Shown here: positions 1 to 10,210 of the stretch, piece by piece
Layout of the letters: each line of letters opens with the position of its first letter
Position numbering within the stretch: the stretch's first letter is position 1
Assembly: GCA_021604865.1 (NCBI GenBank)
Contig: BQJU01000031.1
Span: 22,981-86,980 of the forward strand
DNA: 64,000 bases
Direction of reading: 5' to 3'
Origin: Saprospiraceae bacterium
GTDB lineage: Bacteria > Bacteroidota > Bacteroidia > Chitinophagales > Saprospiraceae
The notes under the pieces: model-generated
What the model was told of the DNA's origin: nothing
The model's database searches: none
Seen by the model: only the letters and a program-made list of their open reading frames with translations
Position numbers and translations under genes: made by a program

Positions 1-997
1 GCCAACCCTCAAACGGAGAATAAGTAGTGAGGGAATAATTGACCACTACCTCGTTGGCATATTTTATCTGGGCTGACATTTTATCATAAATATTGATTTC
101 AGGACGGAAGAGACAATTGTCCCGAATATAGCCGTCGTGGTGCTCGTTGTTCACATAAAGGTTCATGGAATGCTCGCTCTTTGTGATATCCCAATGGAAT
201 TTGCAGTCCAATTTATGTTGACAGGTCCGGCAGTTCTCTCCCCGAAACGGCCCATTGCTTCCATAGTGCTCCAATGCACCATAAGCGAATACCTCTTCCG
301 GGTCTGAGTCCAGCCACCAGTTTAGAAGATCGAAATGGTGGGTAGCTTTGTGTACCCACAATGAACCGCCCGACTGCCGGAGACCGTGCCAACGGCGAAA
401 ATAGGAGGCACCATGATAGGTATTAAGATACCAATTAAAGTCTACAGAAGTAATCTTCCCAATGGCATTTTCGGCCAATAGCTCTTTGACCTTAGTCATG
501 TATGGCCCCCAACGGTAGTTGAACCCGACGATCAGCTTTTTGTCGGATTTACGTTCCGCATCAAGGATGGCCTGGCATTTGATTTCATCCGTAGTGAGGG
601 GTTTCTCGGTTAGCACATCGCAACCCATTTCCAGACCTTTGATGATAAACTCGTGGTGAGTCGAATCTTTTGTGGTTACGATAACGAGGTCAGGTTTCCT
701 CTTTTTTATCATTTCCTCAAAATCCAAAAAGGTGGGGCAATTTACATTCATGTATTTGAGGGCAAATTCGAGCCTTCCCGGATTGATGTCACAAAGTCCA
801 ACAAATTCAAGGAGGTCAGAATATTCTTCCACCAACCGTTTGCCCCAAAAACCGGTACCCCGGATGCCAGTACCAACAAGGCATATACGCATTTTTCGGT
901 TCAGGCCAAAACTTTTTACAGGGGAAGCTAACAGACTCCCTGCTGCCAGCATGCTAATGGAGGTCAAGAATTTTCTTCTGGTAAAATTATCTTCCAT
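1..997 (-). CDS. Gfo/Idh/MocA-family oxidoreductase, secreted (partial, cut by window edge)
   Basis: I translated this frame by hand from ATG at 997; it stays open for 332 codons to the left edge, so the C-terminus is missing. Residues 8-13 (TRRKFL), followed by a hydrophobic stretch, look like a Tat signal, as is usual for secreted members of this family in Bacteroidota. A Rossmann NAD(P)-binding motif follows (VGTGIRGTGFWG, about residues 41-52), then the family EKP motif (LTEKPL) and a substrate-domain stretch with GGSLWVHKATHHFD holding the usual histidines. A Cys cluster (ENCRTCQHKLDC) sits near residue 255. Such proteins act as periplasmic NAD(P)-dependent sugar or polyol oxidoreductases; the substrate cannot be read from sequence. 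It is transcribed away from the SusC gene. Confidence 0.85.
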   Translation of the reverse strand, partial: MEDNFTRRKFLTSISMLAAGSLLASPVKSFGLNRKMRICLVGTGIRGTGFWGKRLVEEYSDLLEFVGLCDINPGRLEFALKYMNVNCPTFLDFEEMIKKRKPDLVIVTTKDSTHHEFIIKGLEMGCDVLTEKPLTTDEIKCQAILDAERKSDKKLIVGFNYRWGPYMTKVKELLAENAIGKITSVDFNWYLNTYHGASYFRRWHGLRQSGGSLWVHKATHHFDLLNWWLDSDPEEVFAYGALEHYGSNGPFRGENCRTCQHKLDCKFHWDITKSEHSMNLYVNNEHHDGYIRDNCLFRPEINIYDKMSAQIKYANEVVVNYSLTTYSPFEGW

Positions 998-1057
998 TTA
1001 GGCTATGTTTAAATTGTTGAATAATCAATTCAGTCGATTGTTTAATGTTCGGGGTCC

Positions 1058-2017
1058 TCATTTAAATACCTTTTTCAAAAAACCAAGCGAATACTTCAGC
1101 GTTGGTTCAAACCACGGGTCCAGCAACCAAAACCCATGGGGGCTATCATCGAAAGTATACCCTTCGTTATAGATCCCATTTTCACTTAAAATCACGATCA
1201 AGTCATCTCGCCCAGCATGGAAACGAGGAAAGGAGCTGTTGACAAAAAGGAAGGGCGGTGTTGCCTTTCCGGCGTACTCCAAAGGAGAGGCTTCCTTCCA
1301 ACGTTCATAATAAGAGCCATAATCGTCGAGCCATCGATTTGCTGAAGGGCCCGTCCATTCCGGTTTAGCTTCGGGGTGGATAAAAGAGAGAATCCCATCG
1401 ATATTGAGCACCGCTTGCACATCGCTGGAAAATGTTTGGTTATCTAAACTGCCTTCAAATTGGGGCAGGCCGTTGGTCGCACCAAGAAAAGAAGCCAGGT
1501 GCGCACCCGCCGAACAGCCATAAGCCGCAATTCTGTTGGTATCAATTCCAAATTCATCCGCATGGGCTCGTATCCATCGTACAGCCGTTTTGAGGTCATA
1601 AATGGCTGCTGGGTATTGGGCTTCGGCACTGAGTCGGTATTCTACCGTAACCGTTATATAACCCTCTTTGGCCAATTGTTGCGCCATGGGGATCAGATTT
1701 TCTTTTGAGCCGGTTGTCCAGCCACCGCCATGAATCATCAGGATGGCAGGACGTTTTTTCTTTTTCTTCTTTTTTGAGTAAAAAATGTCCAGATGAAGTG
1801 GGCGTTCGCCCTTATGATTGGTATAAACCACATTGGATTTGGCTTGTACACGTTTTGGTAAATCAGACCAAACAGGACGTACATCAGGGTAATGCTTTTT
1901 GATTTTTACATAAGATGAATAGATAGAATAACTACTGTCTCTGGGAGAATAAGCTGATTGGGTAAAACCAGTCAAAGTGGAAATCAAAACCAGAAAAAAA
2001 AAGACGATGAATTTCAT
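1058..2017 (-). CDS. Secreted alpha/beta-hydrolase (carbohydrate-esterase-like)
   Basis: The chosen start is ATG 2017, because it gives a clean signal peptide (MKFIVFFFLVLISTLTGFTQ); the frame is open back to 2128. The mature protein (~300 aa) has the HGGG oxyanion-hole motif (MIHGGGW), a nucleophile elbow GCSAG, and a late Asp/His region ending DDSPHGFWLLD, which is the layout of the BD-FAE/esterase-lipase family. Those enzymes remove acetyl or feruloyl groups from plant polysaccharides. Next to pectin genes, a role in pectin de-esterification is plausible but inferred. A run of Lys codons (residues ~80-87, just before the HGGG strand) is unusual and lies in a homopurine tract where indel errors are easy. 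It lies divergent from the SusC gene. Confidence 0.8.
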   Translation of the reverse strand: MKFIVFFFLVLISTLTGFTQSAYSPRDSSYSIYSSYVKIKKHYPDVRPVWSDLPKRVQAKSNVVYTNHKGERPLHLDIFYSKKKKKKKRPAILMIHGGGWTTGSKENLIPMAQQLAKEGYITVTVEYRLSAEAQYPAAIYDLKTAVRWIRAHADEFGIDTNRIAAYGCSAGAHLASFLGATNGLPQFEGSLDNQTFSSDVQAVLNIDGILSFIHPEAKPEWTGPSANRWLDDYGSYYERWKEASPLEYAGKATPPFLFVNSSFPRFHAGRDDLIVILSENGIYNEGYTFDDSPHGFWLLDPWFEPTLKYSLGFLKKVFK

Positions 2018-2273
2018 AGAAGCGTGATTCTTGGCACTACCTCCAAAAGAAGGACAATGAGGTTGTTTTATGAAAAAACATTTGAACATTGTAAAATTAA
2101 ATAATGTAAGTTTATTTAAAATCCACATTTATTCTCAATTGTTCTTCATTTTTTAACATTTAATTCCGCCCTTCCTATATATGCCGTTAAATTATGCTAC
2201 ACAATTGTGAAATAGTGCGCATGCCGATCAAAAAACAATTGGCAAATTTGACCTGTTAACGGTTTTCTATCCC
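2018..2273. promoter_or_regulatory. Divergent intergenic region, esterase / SusC
   Basis: This 256-bp AT-rich gap separates divergent genes and must hold both promoters. I see no Shine-Dalgarno sequence before the SusC start, as is normal for Bacteroidota. A GGCAAATTTG stretch about 35 bp upstream of that start is a possible promoter element, but no full -33/-7 pair is convincing. Confidence 0.3.
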
Positions 2274-5200
2274 ATGAGGAAGCAGATTTCGCAAAACAAA
2301 CTTATATCCATAAAGGGTAGAAAATCCATTTTATCCTCACGATTTAAACTCAACTTTATGAAGCTTTTAAACCCAATGGTAAGTGTATGTACAACGAGGA
2401 AGCTATGGCTTTCCGTTTTAGCTATTGCCTTTTTGGCAATATGTGCCCAAGGTCAAAGCACCATTTCCGGAACAGTTACCGGAAGTGATGGTCTTTCGCT
2501 GATCGGTGTGTCTATCACAGTGGAAGGGACTTCCACAGGAACAATAACCGATGTTGATGGCAATTACTCACTTAAAGTGCCCTCCGGTGTTACCACACTT
2601 GTTTTTAGCTACACAGGATACAAGGATGAAGTAGTTAACATCAATGGGAGAAGTACTATAGATTTGGTGATGGTTACGGATATTGAAATCTTGGATGAAG
2701 TAGTGGTTGTCGGGTATGGTACGCAAAGAAAAAGCGACCTTACCGGTTCAGTAACCTCCTTATCATCAGAACAGCTTAATTCACAGCCCATCACCTCGCT
2801 TGAACAAGGATTACAGGGAAAAGTTGCTGGTATGCTTGTTACAAACAATTCATCTGCACCAGGAGGTGGAATTAGCATAAAAATCAGGGGGGTAACCTCT
2901 ATTTTAAATGGAAGTGAGCCACTGTATGTAATTGATGGATTTCCGGTAACGGGACAGTCACAATTTTCTACATCTCCAGGAAGGGGAACAGATAGCAGTA
3001 CCGGAACAGATTACACCGTAAATCAAAATCCGCTTGCATCATTGAACCCCGCGGATATTCAATCCATAGAGATATTAAAAGATGCCTCTGCTGCGGCCAT
3101 TTATGGTGTAAGAGGTGCCAATGGTGTTATTCTTATTACAACAAAAAGAGGTGTGAAAGGCGCCCCAAAAGTTTCCTACCATGGGTACGCAGGTACTCAG
3201 TCAGTTGCTAACAGAATTGAATTGATGAATGCTCAGGAATACCAAGACATTTTTAATACAGCAGCAGCAGCTGGTGGCGATCCTGTTGTTTTCACCAGTG
3301 CTCCACCTTATGATACTGATTGGCAGGACCTGATCTTCAGGAGTGCGCTGATACAAAATCACCAACTGAGTGTAAACGGTGGTTCAGAAGCTGTTCAATA
3401 CAACATATCTACCAGTTATTTTGATCAGGATGGCGTTATTAAAGGATCTGATTTTGAACGGTATTCATTAAGGTTAAACATGGATTTTAATGTTAGTGAA
3501 AAAATTAAATTTGGCAACTCTTTAAATGTTTCGCGGTCAAATAACAATGCCGCAGAAACAGAAGGCGAAACGACAAATGGTATCACCTCCATTGCAATAA
3601 GACAATCGCCCATTTTGCCAGTTTATCTAGATGACGGCACCTACTCTACCCATGACGATCTCCCCTCTACCGTTCCGGATGCACAAGGTTCTCTAAACCC
3701 GCTTGCCTTTATCAATGAGTTTTCAGATAAAAATGTACTGACCAGGATCCTGGGGAACGTTTTTGGAGAATATCTTATCACGCCCGATTTAAGGTTTCGG
3801 ATAAGTGTAGGCGCCGACATTGAAAATCAGGACAGACATGTTTATAGAAGCTCCTTATTTAACAAAACTAACCCAATCAATTCGGCTAATGTAAGCTCAG
3901 TAAACAGGCTTTCTTTGTTGAATGAAAACACACTCAATTACAGCAAATCTTTTGGCGTTAGTAGGCTTTCCATTTTAGCCGGATTTACTTCACAAAAGGA
4001 AACGGCAGAATACCGGCTTACAACTGCCCGAGGTTTTGCAACAGACATTACAAGCTCCTATGATCTCGGTGGAGGGTCAGTTGTACCGGAAGTCGATTCC
4101 AGATATGCTGAATTTAGCATACTTTCTTTCCTTGGTAGGATTAATTATAACTTTGATAACCGGTACTTAATCACAGTTACTGGACGGCGGGACGGTTCTT
4201 CCAAATTTGCTGAGGGCGGAAAATGGGCATTTTTCCCTTCCATTGCAGGTGCCTGGAGAATTTCCAATGAGAGTTTCATGTCCGATGGAACAGTTGTTAA
4301 TAACTTAAAACTGAGAGCTGGTTGGGGACAAGTGGGAAATCAGGAACTTCCTACTTATCGGTCCCTTGCACTTTTACAATCAACGCCTTATAATTTCGGA
4401 AGTGGCACTACTGTAAACGGGTTTTCACCACTTCGTGTACCTGTACCTAACCTGACCTGGGAAATATCTACACAGACTAACATTGGTTTGGATGTATCTT
4501 TCCTTGAAAGTAGGATTAATTTCACTGCTGATTATTACATCAAGAAAACCGACGACCTGTTGCTTGAAGTTCAGCTCCCTGAAACCTCAGGCATCCTTGA
4601 TCCATCCGTACAGAACTTAGGTAGCATGGAAAATGTCGGATGGGAGTTTTCATTTGACGGAGTGGTTGTACACAAAAAAGATTTTAGGTGGAATCTTGGA
4701 TTTAATATCTCAGGTAACAAAAATGAGGTTACCTCACTGGGAAGCGAAAGTGAAGTTGGCTCAGGCGATCAATCTTATGAACTGCCACGGCCTACATTCG
4801 CCGGTGACACACCATACTCTTATGTATCCGTTGGACAGCCGTTAGGTGTCTTCTTTGGGTATAAAACGGATGGATTGTACCGCAGTCAGGCAGAAGCTGA
4901 CGCTGGACAGGCCTTGCGGCCAGGTGTTACACCAGGCATGATCAAGTTTGTTGATGTAAATGGAGATGGTGAACTTACTGTCGATGACCGCACCATAATT
5001 GGAAGTCCTCACCCGGATTTTATCTACGGATTTAACACCAGCTTTTCTTACAAGGCCTTCGAACTAAGGGTTTTCTTCCAAGGCCAGAAAGGCGGGGACG
5101 TTTATAATACGATGAGAGGTTTCAATTCGGGCGTAACCAGAGGTCAGAATTTACTGAGAGAGCGCATGGATTCCTGGACTCCGGAAAACCCAAATGCTGC

Positions 5201-5516
5201 TTACCCTGTCCTTAATTCGAACCCTCCCGCAGTTGGCGGTACGGCCAATACAGCTAGTTCAGATTGGTTCCTGGAAGATGCAAGTTATCTCAGAATGAGA
5301 GAATTATCCTTGACCTATAATTTGCCTAATGACTTTTTAGGTGTACTAAATGGGGCCATCTATTTAACTGGTCAGAACTTGTTAACTATAACGGATTATA
5401 AAGGTTACAACCCTGATACAAATGGACGTGCTAATGTAAGAGGATCTTTTGGCTGGGATGTTAGTTCATATCCTTTGGCTAAAACAGTTTTATTGGGACT
5501 TAAACTTAATTTCTAA
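2274..5516 (+). CDS. susC: SusC/RagA-family TonB-dependent outer-membrane receptor
   Basis: At 1080 aa this is a full-length SusC. A signal peptide ends near AQGQ (residue ~62); ATG 2358 is an alternative, shorter start. Next come a carboxypeptidase-like regulatory domain (about 63-140; TISGTVTGSDG...DVDGNYSL), the SusC signature DEVVVVGYGTQRKSDLTGSV with its TonB box, a plug (PLYVIDGF, ILKDASAAAIYGVRGANGV), and a 22-strand barrel ending in an aromatic residue (LKLNF). It imports oligosaccharides through the outer membrane with the SusD lipoprotein that starts 9 bp downstream. The large downstream set of pectinases makes pectic oligosaccharides the likely ligand; that is inference from context. 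Confidence 0.97.
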   Translation: MRKQISQNKLISIKGRKSILSSRFKLNFMKLLNPMVSVCTTRKLWLSVLAIAFLAICAQGQSTISGTVTGSDGLSLIGVSITVEGTSTGTITDVDGNYSLKVPSGVTTLVFSYTGYKDEVVNINGRSTIDLVMVTDIEILDEVVVVGYGTQRKSDLTGSVTSLSSEQLNSQPITSLEQGLQGKVAGMLVTNNSSAPGGGISIKIRGVTSILNGSEPLYVIDGFPVTGQSQFSTSPGRGTDSSTGTDYTVNQNPLASLNPADIQSIEILKDASAAAIYGVRGANGVILITTKRGVKGAPKVSYHGYAGTQSVANRIELMNAQEYQDIFNTAAAAGGDPVVFTSAPPYDTDWQDLIFRSALIQNHQLSVNGGSEAVQYNISTSYFDQDGVIKGSDFERYSLRLNMDFNVSEKIKFGNSLNVSRSNNNAAETEGETTNGITSIAIRQSPILPVYLDDGTYSTHDDLPSTVPDAQGSLNPLAFINEFSDKNVLTRILGNVFGEYLITPDLRFRISVGADIENQDRHVYRSSLFNKTNPINSANVSSVNRLSLLNENTLNYSKSFGVSRLSILAGFTSQKETAEYRLTTARGFATDITSSYDLGGGSVVPEVDSRYAEFSILSFLGRINYNFDNRYLITVTGRRDGSSKFAEGGKWAFFPSIAGAWRISNESFMSDGTVVNNLKLRAGWGQVGNQELPTYRSLALLQSTPYNFGSGTTVNGFSPLRVPVPNLTWEISTQTNIGLDVSFLESRINFTADYYIKKTDDLLLEVQLPETSGILDPSVQNLGSMENVGWEFSFDGVVVHKKDFRWNLGFNISGNKNEVTSLGSESEVGSGDQSYELPRPTFAGDTPYSYVSVGQPLGVFFGYKTDGLYRSQAEADAGQALRPGVTPGMIKFVDVNGDGELTVDDRTIIGSPHPDFIYGFNTSFSYKAFELRVFFQGQKGGDVYNTMRGFNSGVTRGQNLLRERMDSWTPENPNAAYPVLNSNPPAVGGTANTASSDWFLEDASYLRMRELSLTYNLPNDFLGVLNGAIYLTGQNLLTITDYKGYNPDTNGRANVRGSFGWDVSSYPLAKTVLLGLKLNF

Positions 5517-5525
5517 TTTTAAAAA

Positions 5526-7100
5526 ATGAATGAAATGAAAAATTATAAATATATAATGTTGCTTTGCCTGGCGGTGTTAGCAACTGCTTGCAGCGATTTC
5601 CTAGATGAAATTCCAAAGGACTCTATTTCTCCTGCGAATTTTTACAATAATGCTGAAGACGCAATAGTTGCAGTGAATGGGGCTTATGCCGCTCTCAATG
5701 TTAATGATTATTATTCGAGATATTGGATGACTTCCAGTGCACTTGCTTCCGACAACTGTTTTACCCGATTAAGTAATACCTCCGACCGGGCCCCTCTTGT
5801 CCAACTAAACGACGCTGGTATGCTCGTCAGCCCACGTTACAATATCGCAATATGGGGTGCAGTATGGCAAGCTATTAATCGCGCCAATGCCGTAATTGAC
5901 CATGTACCTGGTATTGATATGGATCTCACACTAAGAGATCGAATAGTAGGCGAGGCTAAATTTTTACGGGCATTAACCTATTTCAATATGGTGAGAAGAT
6001 GGGGAGGAGTGCCACTCATTTTATCTGAAACAAGTACTTCTAATATTTCCGAGCTTCAGGTTAGTAGAAACACAGCAGACGAAGTGTATGCACAGATCAT
6101 TGCTGATTTGACGGATGCAATGGGGGATTTGCCAAATATTGGTGATTACTCTAGCAATGACGTTGGACGTGCTTCCAAAGAAGCGGCACAGGGGCTATTA
6201 GCTAAAGTTCAACTGTATCGAAAAGATTGGACAAATGCGAAAACGAATGCAGAGGCTGTAATTAATTCCCCAAGCGGCCTGGATTTGATGCCTGATCCTG
6301 CGGATAATTGGTGGACAGGAAATGGTGACCGGGACAATAACCAAGAAAGTGTTTTTGAAGTACAATACAATGGTGTTTCACCCCAAGGTCATCAACTAGG
6401 CAATAATTACGAGCCTAATAATAGTACTTATGGACCAGGCCATTGGGGAACCATTATTGGTAGCTTGTGGTGGTATAATCAATTCAATGATATGGACAAA
6501 AGAAAAGCTGCTACCTGGTTAACAGAATATCCAGCCCCAAGTGGTGATTCAACCATTCAATGGCATGAAAACACTTACCCAGTGCCACATATTAATAAAT
6601 ACAGGGATCCGTTTAACAAAGTTTCGGATGGTATGGCTTATAACTTAAAGGTATTAAGATTGGCTGATGTTTTGCTGGTTGCAGCGGAAGCTAGCAATGA
6701 AAGCGGAAAAGAAGAAGATGCTTATACCTATGTAAACAGGGTTCGAAGAAGGGCTAACTTACCTGATTTGGAAGGTTTAACACAGGCTCAACTCAGAGAT
6801 TCCATTTACCTGGAATTCAGAAAAGAACTTTGTTATGAAGGGCAAGATTATGAAGAATTAGTACGGCAAGGCAAACTAATTACAAATAAAACTGCCTACG
6901 CGACTTACACCATTCCAACTATGTATAATGATGATGGAAGTGTATTTACGCCAGGCCAGGCATTATTGGATCGGATAGCCCAATACCAGCCGAGACTGGT
7001 AGAATATAATTATGAGTTAGATGATTATAATACTATATTCCCGATACCACAAACTGCTATAGATAAAAACCCAAATCTGACGCAAAATACGGGCTACTAA
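5526..7100 (+). CDS. susD: SusD/RagB-family glycan-binding lipoprotein
   Basis: This 524-aa protein has a lipoprotein signal with lipobox LATAC (Cys at ~22) and the SusD N-terminus (DFLDEIPKDSISPANFYNN). The TPR-rich core includes GEAKFLRALTYFNMVRRWGGVPLIL, and the C-terminal part has LRLADVLLVAAEA and the RKELCYEGQDYEEL motif. It is the surface lid that binds glycan for the SusC barrel encoded 9 bp upstream. An almost identical second start, ATG 5535, is equally possible. A strong hairpin terminator follows at 7144-7171, so this pair forms its own transcription unit. Confidence 0.96.
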   Translation: MNEMKNYKYIMLLCLAVLATACSDFLDEIPKDSISPANFYNNAEDAIVAVNGAYAALNVNDYYSRYWMTSSALASDNCFTRLSNTSDRAPLVQLNDAGMLVSPRYNIAIWGAVWQAINRANAVIDHVPGIDMDLTLRDRIVGEAKFLRALTYFNMVRRWGGVPLILSETSTSNISELQVSRNTADEVYAQIIADLTDAMGDLPNIGDYSSNDVGRASKEAAQGLLAKVQLYRKDWTNAKTNAEAVINSPSGLDLMPDPADNWWTGNGDRDNNQESVFEVQYNGVSPQGHQLGNNYEPNNSTYGPGHWGTIIGSLWWYNQFNDMDKRKAATWLTEYPAPSGDSTIQWHENTYPVPHINKYRDPFNKVSDGMAYNLKVLRLADVLLVAAEASNESGKEEDAYTYVNRVRRRANLPDLEGLTQAQLRDSIYLEFRKELCYEGQDYEELVRQGKLITNKTAYATYTIPTMYNDDGSVFTPGQALLDRIAQYQPRLVEYNYELDDYNTIFPIPQTAIDKNPNLTQNTGY

Positions 7101-7143
7101 TTAAGTTTAGGTTCATAAATTTTGTTACTAATGAATTTTGATC

Positions 7144-7171
7144 GAGGTAGGCTTTTTTCAAAGCCTACCTC
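7144..7171. terminator. Bidirectional intrinsic terminator
   Basis: A perfect 12-bp inverted repeat (GAGGTAGGCTTT / AAAGCCTACCTC) with a 4-nt loop is followed by TTTTATTT on the + strand and by A/T-rich sequence on the other side. It lies between the convergent SusD and FG-GAP genes and can stop both. Confidence 0.85.
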
Positions 7172-7173
7172 TT

Positions 7174-8760
7174 TTATTTGCCCCTGTTCTGCAAATGCAA
7201 AATGGAAGGGCTTGTTTTTAACCATTTTTCAAACTGGCCATTATTATCTTTCGCCAGTTCCATGCCCGTGAAGGAAAGCAATGTAATATCCTTCTTGCCA
7301 TCGCCATTTATATCGCTCACATCCATTTTTATCCATCTGCCTTTTTCTGTGCCGGGAAGGGAATATGCTTTGAAATTAATTTCGCTTTTTGATTTTGAAA
7401 TATTTTCTAAATAAACAAATCCATTTTCAGGGTTATTATTTTTTGGAAAAAAAGAAATTGCGGCCATATCCAAATCTCCATCGCCATCAAAGTCATTTAA
7501 TTGAGCATCGTAAGCACCAGGAATTGGGTAAAAATATTCTTCCTGAAAACCATTATCTCCATTATTCAAAAAAAATCGGACACCGTGATAAGGTTTGTCA
7601 ACAATGGAATAATCCGCATTGTCGCCATTGATATATATAATGTCGGAATAGCCATCCTTATTAATATCGGTTAAATGAAAATTGACCGACCCATACAAGG
7701 GCGAAAATCGCAAAACTCGCTGTCTCGTAAATTGCCCATTTCCCAAATTAAAATAAATATCAATCCCCTCATCGCCCTGCGCCATTAATGCGATAATATC
7801 GGGCAGATCATCATGGTTAAAATCATGGACAATGGCTTTGGTAGCACCCGGCTGAGCCAATAGAACATGACGTTCATACTGGCGATTGCCCTTGTTTTCA
7901 TACCAATTTAAACCACCAGTATGGTTGCCATATTCGCAAACCAAAATATCGTCTTTTTTATCCTGATTCAAATCCGAAATCGTTGTAAATACGGGCCTTT
8001 GCAGGTCTTTTAATTCATTGAAAAAACCGGAATACTCCTCACTCCCCGACTGTTTGAATATTTTAAAAACACTTCCCGCTGGCGCATCATTTGGCATGAA
8101 TTTTCCCATCGAAGTGGCCACTAAAGTGTCGCCCACAATATGAATTTCAGAAACGGGTTTTGGAACGGCGAGGCTTTGGATCAATTTAAAATTCAAGTCC
8201 AAAATTTCAATTGAGCAATAATCAGCTTTTGCATCAGAATAAATGATCCTATCTTTTTGGGGAAATGATTTTATAAAAGTTCCCATTGGCGGATCAAAGC
8301 GATCTTTTACTTCAACCAATTTAAATAAATTAGTGGGAGGCAATTTTTCGGAATCTGCAATTGTTAATTTTTCTGGTGCATTTTCAGCGTAATATTTTTT
8401 TATTTTCTCAAAATCTTCCAAGGCTATAGTTGGTTGTCTTGGATAAATATTGGCATTTTCAACTAATTGCCCGCCGACACCAGTTTCGATCAAAGTAGCA
8501 CGTTCATCATTCGGATAAATGCCAAAACGATAAGCCATTTGAGGCAACACTCCTTTTTCCCAGGATAATTTATCAAGCTCGGAGAGATCCGGCAATTTAT
8601 GACAATTGGCACAATGTATTTTTGCCAATTCCGCTCCTGATAAATCGGAGGCCGCTAATTTTATTTCAGCTTGTTTTGGCGGCGACTCATTTTTACAATT
8701 ATGCAATAAAAGAATGCCGCTAAAAATGAGGATCGCCGATATTATGGAATGTTTTTTCAT
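7174..8760 (-). CDS. FG-GAP/VCBS-repeat lipoprotein with N-terminal c-type haem motif
   Basis: ATG 8760 gives a lipoprotein signal (lipobox LLLHNC); the frame is open nine codons further up. The 528-aa protein carries one CxxCH haem site (IHCANCHKLPD, about residue 50) followed by a beta-propeller with at least five Ca-binding loops of the form DxNxDxxxD: DLNQDKKDD, DFNHDDLPD, DINKDGYSD, DFDGDGDLD, DINGDGKKD. Proteins of this build sit on the cell surface or in the periplasm in Bacteroidota sugar loci. The haem domain suggests electron transfer and the propeller suggests protein or glycan binding. No catalytic function can be stated. It faces the SusD gene and may share a promoter region with the DUF1593 gene upstream. 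Confidence 0.85.
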   Translation of the reverse strand: MKKHSIISAILIFSGILLLHNCKNESPPKQAEIKLAASDLSGAELAKIHCANCHKLPDLSELDKLSWEKGVLPQMAYRFGIYPNDERATLIETGVGGQLVENANIYPRQPTIALEDFEKIKKYYAENAPEKLTIADSEKLPPTNLFKLVEVKDRFDPPMGTFIKSFPQKDRIIYSDAKADYCSIEILDLNFKLIQSLAVPKPVSEIHIVGDTLVATSMGKFMPNDAPAGSVFKIFKQSGSEEYSGFFNELKDLQRPVFTTISDLNQDKKDDILVCEYGNHTGGLNWYENKGNRQYERHVLLAQPGATKAIVHDFNHDDLPDIIALMAQGDEGIDIYFNLGNGQFTRQRVLRFSPLYGSVNFHLTDINKDGYSDIIYINGDNADYSIVDKPYHGVRFFLNNGDNGFQEEYFYPIPGAYDAQLNDFDGDGDLDMAAISFFPKNNNPENGFVYLENISKSKSEINFKAYSLPGTEKGRWIKMDVSDINGDGKKDITLLSFTGMELAKDNNGQFEKWLKTSPSILHLQNRGK

Positions 8761-8902
8761 CCGGCAATTTAAAAACTCTTCCGCCAATTCTTAAACCTTT
8801 CGATCTAAACCTCTTCTGTTGCTGTGTTAAACAAGCACTGAGTAACAACGGCTGGTGGCAAAAGAGCTGCATCAAATGGGTAAGTTATTTTTCGCTGACC
8901 AC

Positions 8903-10210
8903 TTATTTGAGCCAATCCCATCTTTTTGCCCAGTCTAATAAAAATTCCTCCCGATACTTCGACACCGTTCTTGCTCCTTGTTGTACCCCAATGAAGAATT
9001 CAGGTTCCTGGCGGTCGCTATACCAATTGGCGCCCAGCTTGTAATCATCTGGGGAAGGTTTCCCTGGCCAAGGTACTATGCTAACAAATTGACCTGTTTG
9101 TCCATGCAGTTCAGGAATTGCACTAGAAGTAATATAGGTGCAAATCTCTGGTTTTTTGGAGGAGTAACGAACGCCATAGATGCCATCCCCGAGATAGTAT
9201 CCGGGCCATAGTTGATTTGATATTTCCAACGTAAAAAAGGTAGAATCTTGTGAAAAAGGTAATTCGGGTTCGGGTCCTTTAAACCTCCATTCTATTACGG
9301 CATAAGCAACAACGGTATCAGCAGTTGTGGTATTTCGATCAAAAATCATCCTGGAACTGTGATCAATTGACGTAAAATTTCCTCCCCAGCTTTCAGTCAA
9401 GGGATCATCAGGGTTACCATTCATTACATAGACGAGTGAAGGCGTGTCCCCCATCTTTATGTTGCCCTCATAATAACTTTTAAATGCCTTGCCCATAACA
9501 CCCCGTCCCTGAATATAGTTGTCGTAATAGGCCGCTCCCGTGATGTTTTTTGGAGAATCTTTGTCCATAAACCAGCCTCTATATGTGGCATTCGCTTCAA
9601 TCATCCAAAGGTCGGGGTGGTTTTCAGCAATATAGGCATAGGTATTGACACTCCATTTCTTGTTTGGCCCTCCAATCCAATAGACCTTAATCTTTTCTTT
9701 AATCTCAGGTGCATCATGTAAAGCTTGAGCTAAATCTTCCAGGCCACCCCAAACCAATACCCACAAAAATTGATCACTTGGCTTTTTGGCACACCTGATA
9801 ATCCAATCCGAACCTTCAGAAGGAGAATCATAGCCTTTGAATGGCGCTTCAGAAATCGCTCCTTGTTTACAAATGTCCCTTAGTGATTTAGGGGCTGGAA
9901 ATCCAGACGAATGTGCTTTTAATTGGTCCAGGTCTTTCTCATACAAATCAATCATATCTCCAAAATCCTTTTTTCGACCTTTACCATAAGGCGATGATAC
10001 CAGTCCTTCTATTTGGAAAAGGTCGGCATACATCAACAAATGGATCATGGATTGGAAGTCATCAGGATCTGTTCCACCGATATCGCTACTGATCAGTATA
10101 CGGGGTTTGGATTTTCCTTGCTCGGAGCTACCGCATTGGATTAATACCGTTATCGGTAAGATTACAGCCAAGCAAAACCTGGCCCAATTTTTCAAATATC
10201 TATTGGACAT
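8903..10210 (-). CDS. DUF1593 (Sde182-type nucleoside-hydrolase-like) lipoprotein
   Basis: ATG 10210 was chosen because it yields a lipoprotein signal (VLIQC); the open frame upstream to 10396 lacks family sequence. The mature ~410-aa protein opens with SSDIGGTDPDD, the Asp cluster that binds Ca2+ in inosine/uridine hydrolase-fold proteins, then WVLVWGGLEDLAQAL and WSVNTYAYIAENHPDLW. DUF1593 proteins recur in plant-polysaccharide loci but their substrate is not established. This is one of three copies in the window (the C-terminal part of 21898-24672, and 32585-34060). Unlike those, it lacks the Ig-like C-terminal domain. Tandem CGAAAA repeats lie in the upstream gap. Confidence 0.85.
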   Translation of the reverse strand: MSNRYLKNWARFCLAVILPITVLIQCGSSEQGKSKPRILISSDIGGTDPDDFQSMIHLLMYADLFQIEGLVSSPYGKGRKKDFGDMIDLYEKDLDQLKAHSSGFPAPKSLRDICKQGAISEAPFKGYDSPSEGSDWIIRCAKKPSDQFLWVLVWGGLEDLAQALHDAPEIKEKIKVYWIGGPNKKWSVNTYAYIAENHPDLWMIEANATYRGWFMDKDSPKNITGAAYYDNYIQGRGVMGKAFKSYYEGNIKMGDTPSLVYVMNGNPDDPLTESWGGNFTSIDHSSRMIFDRNTTTADTVVAYAVIEWRFKGPEPELPFSQDSTFFTLEISNQLWPGYYLGDGIYGVRYSSKKPEICTYITSSAIPELHGQTGQFVSIVPWPGKPSPDDYKLGANWYSDRQEPEFFIGVQQGARTVSKYREEFLLDWAKRWDWLK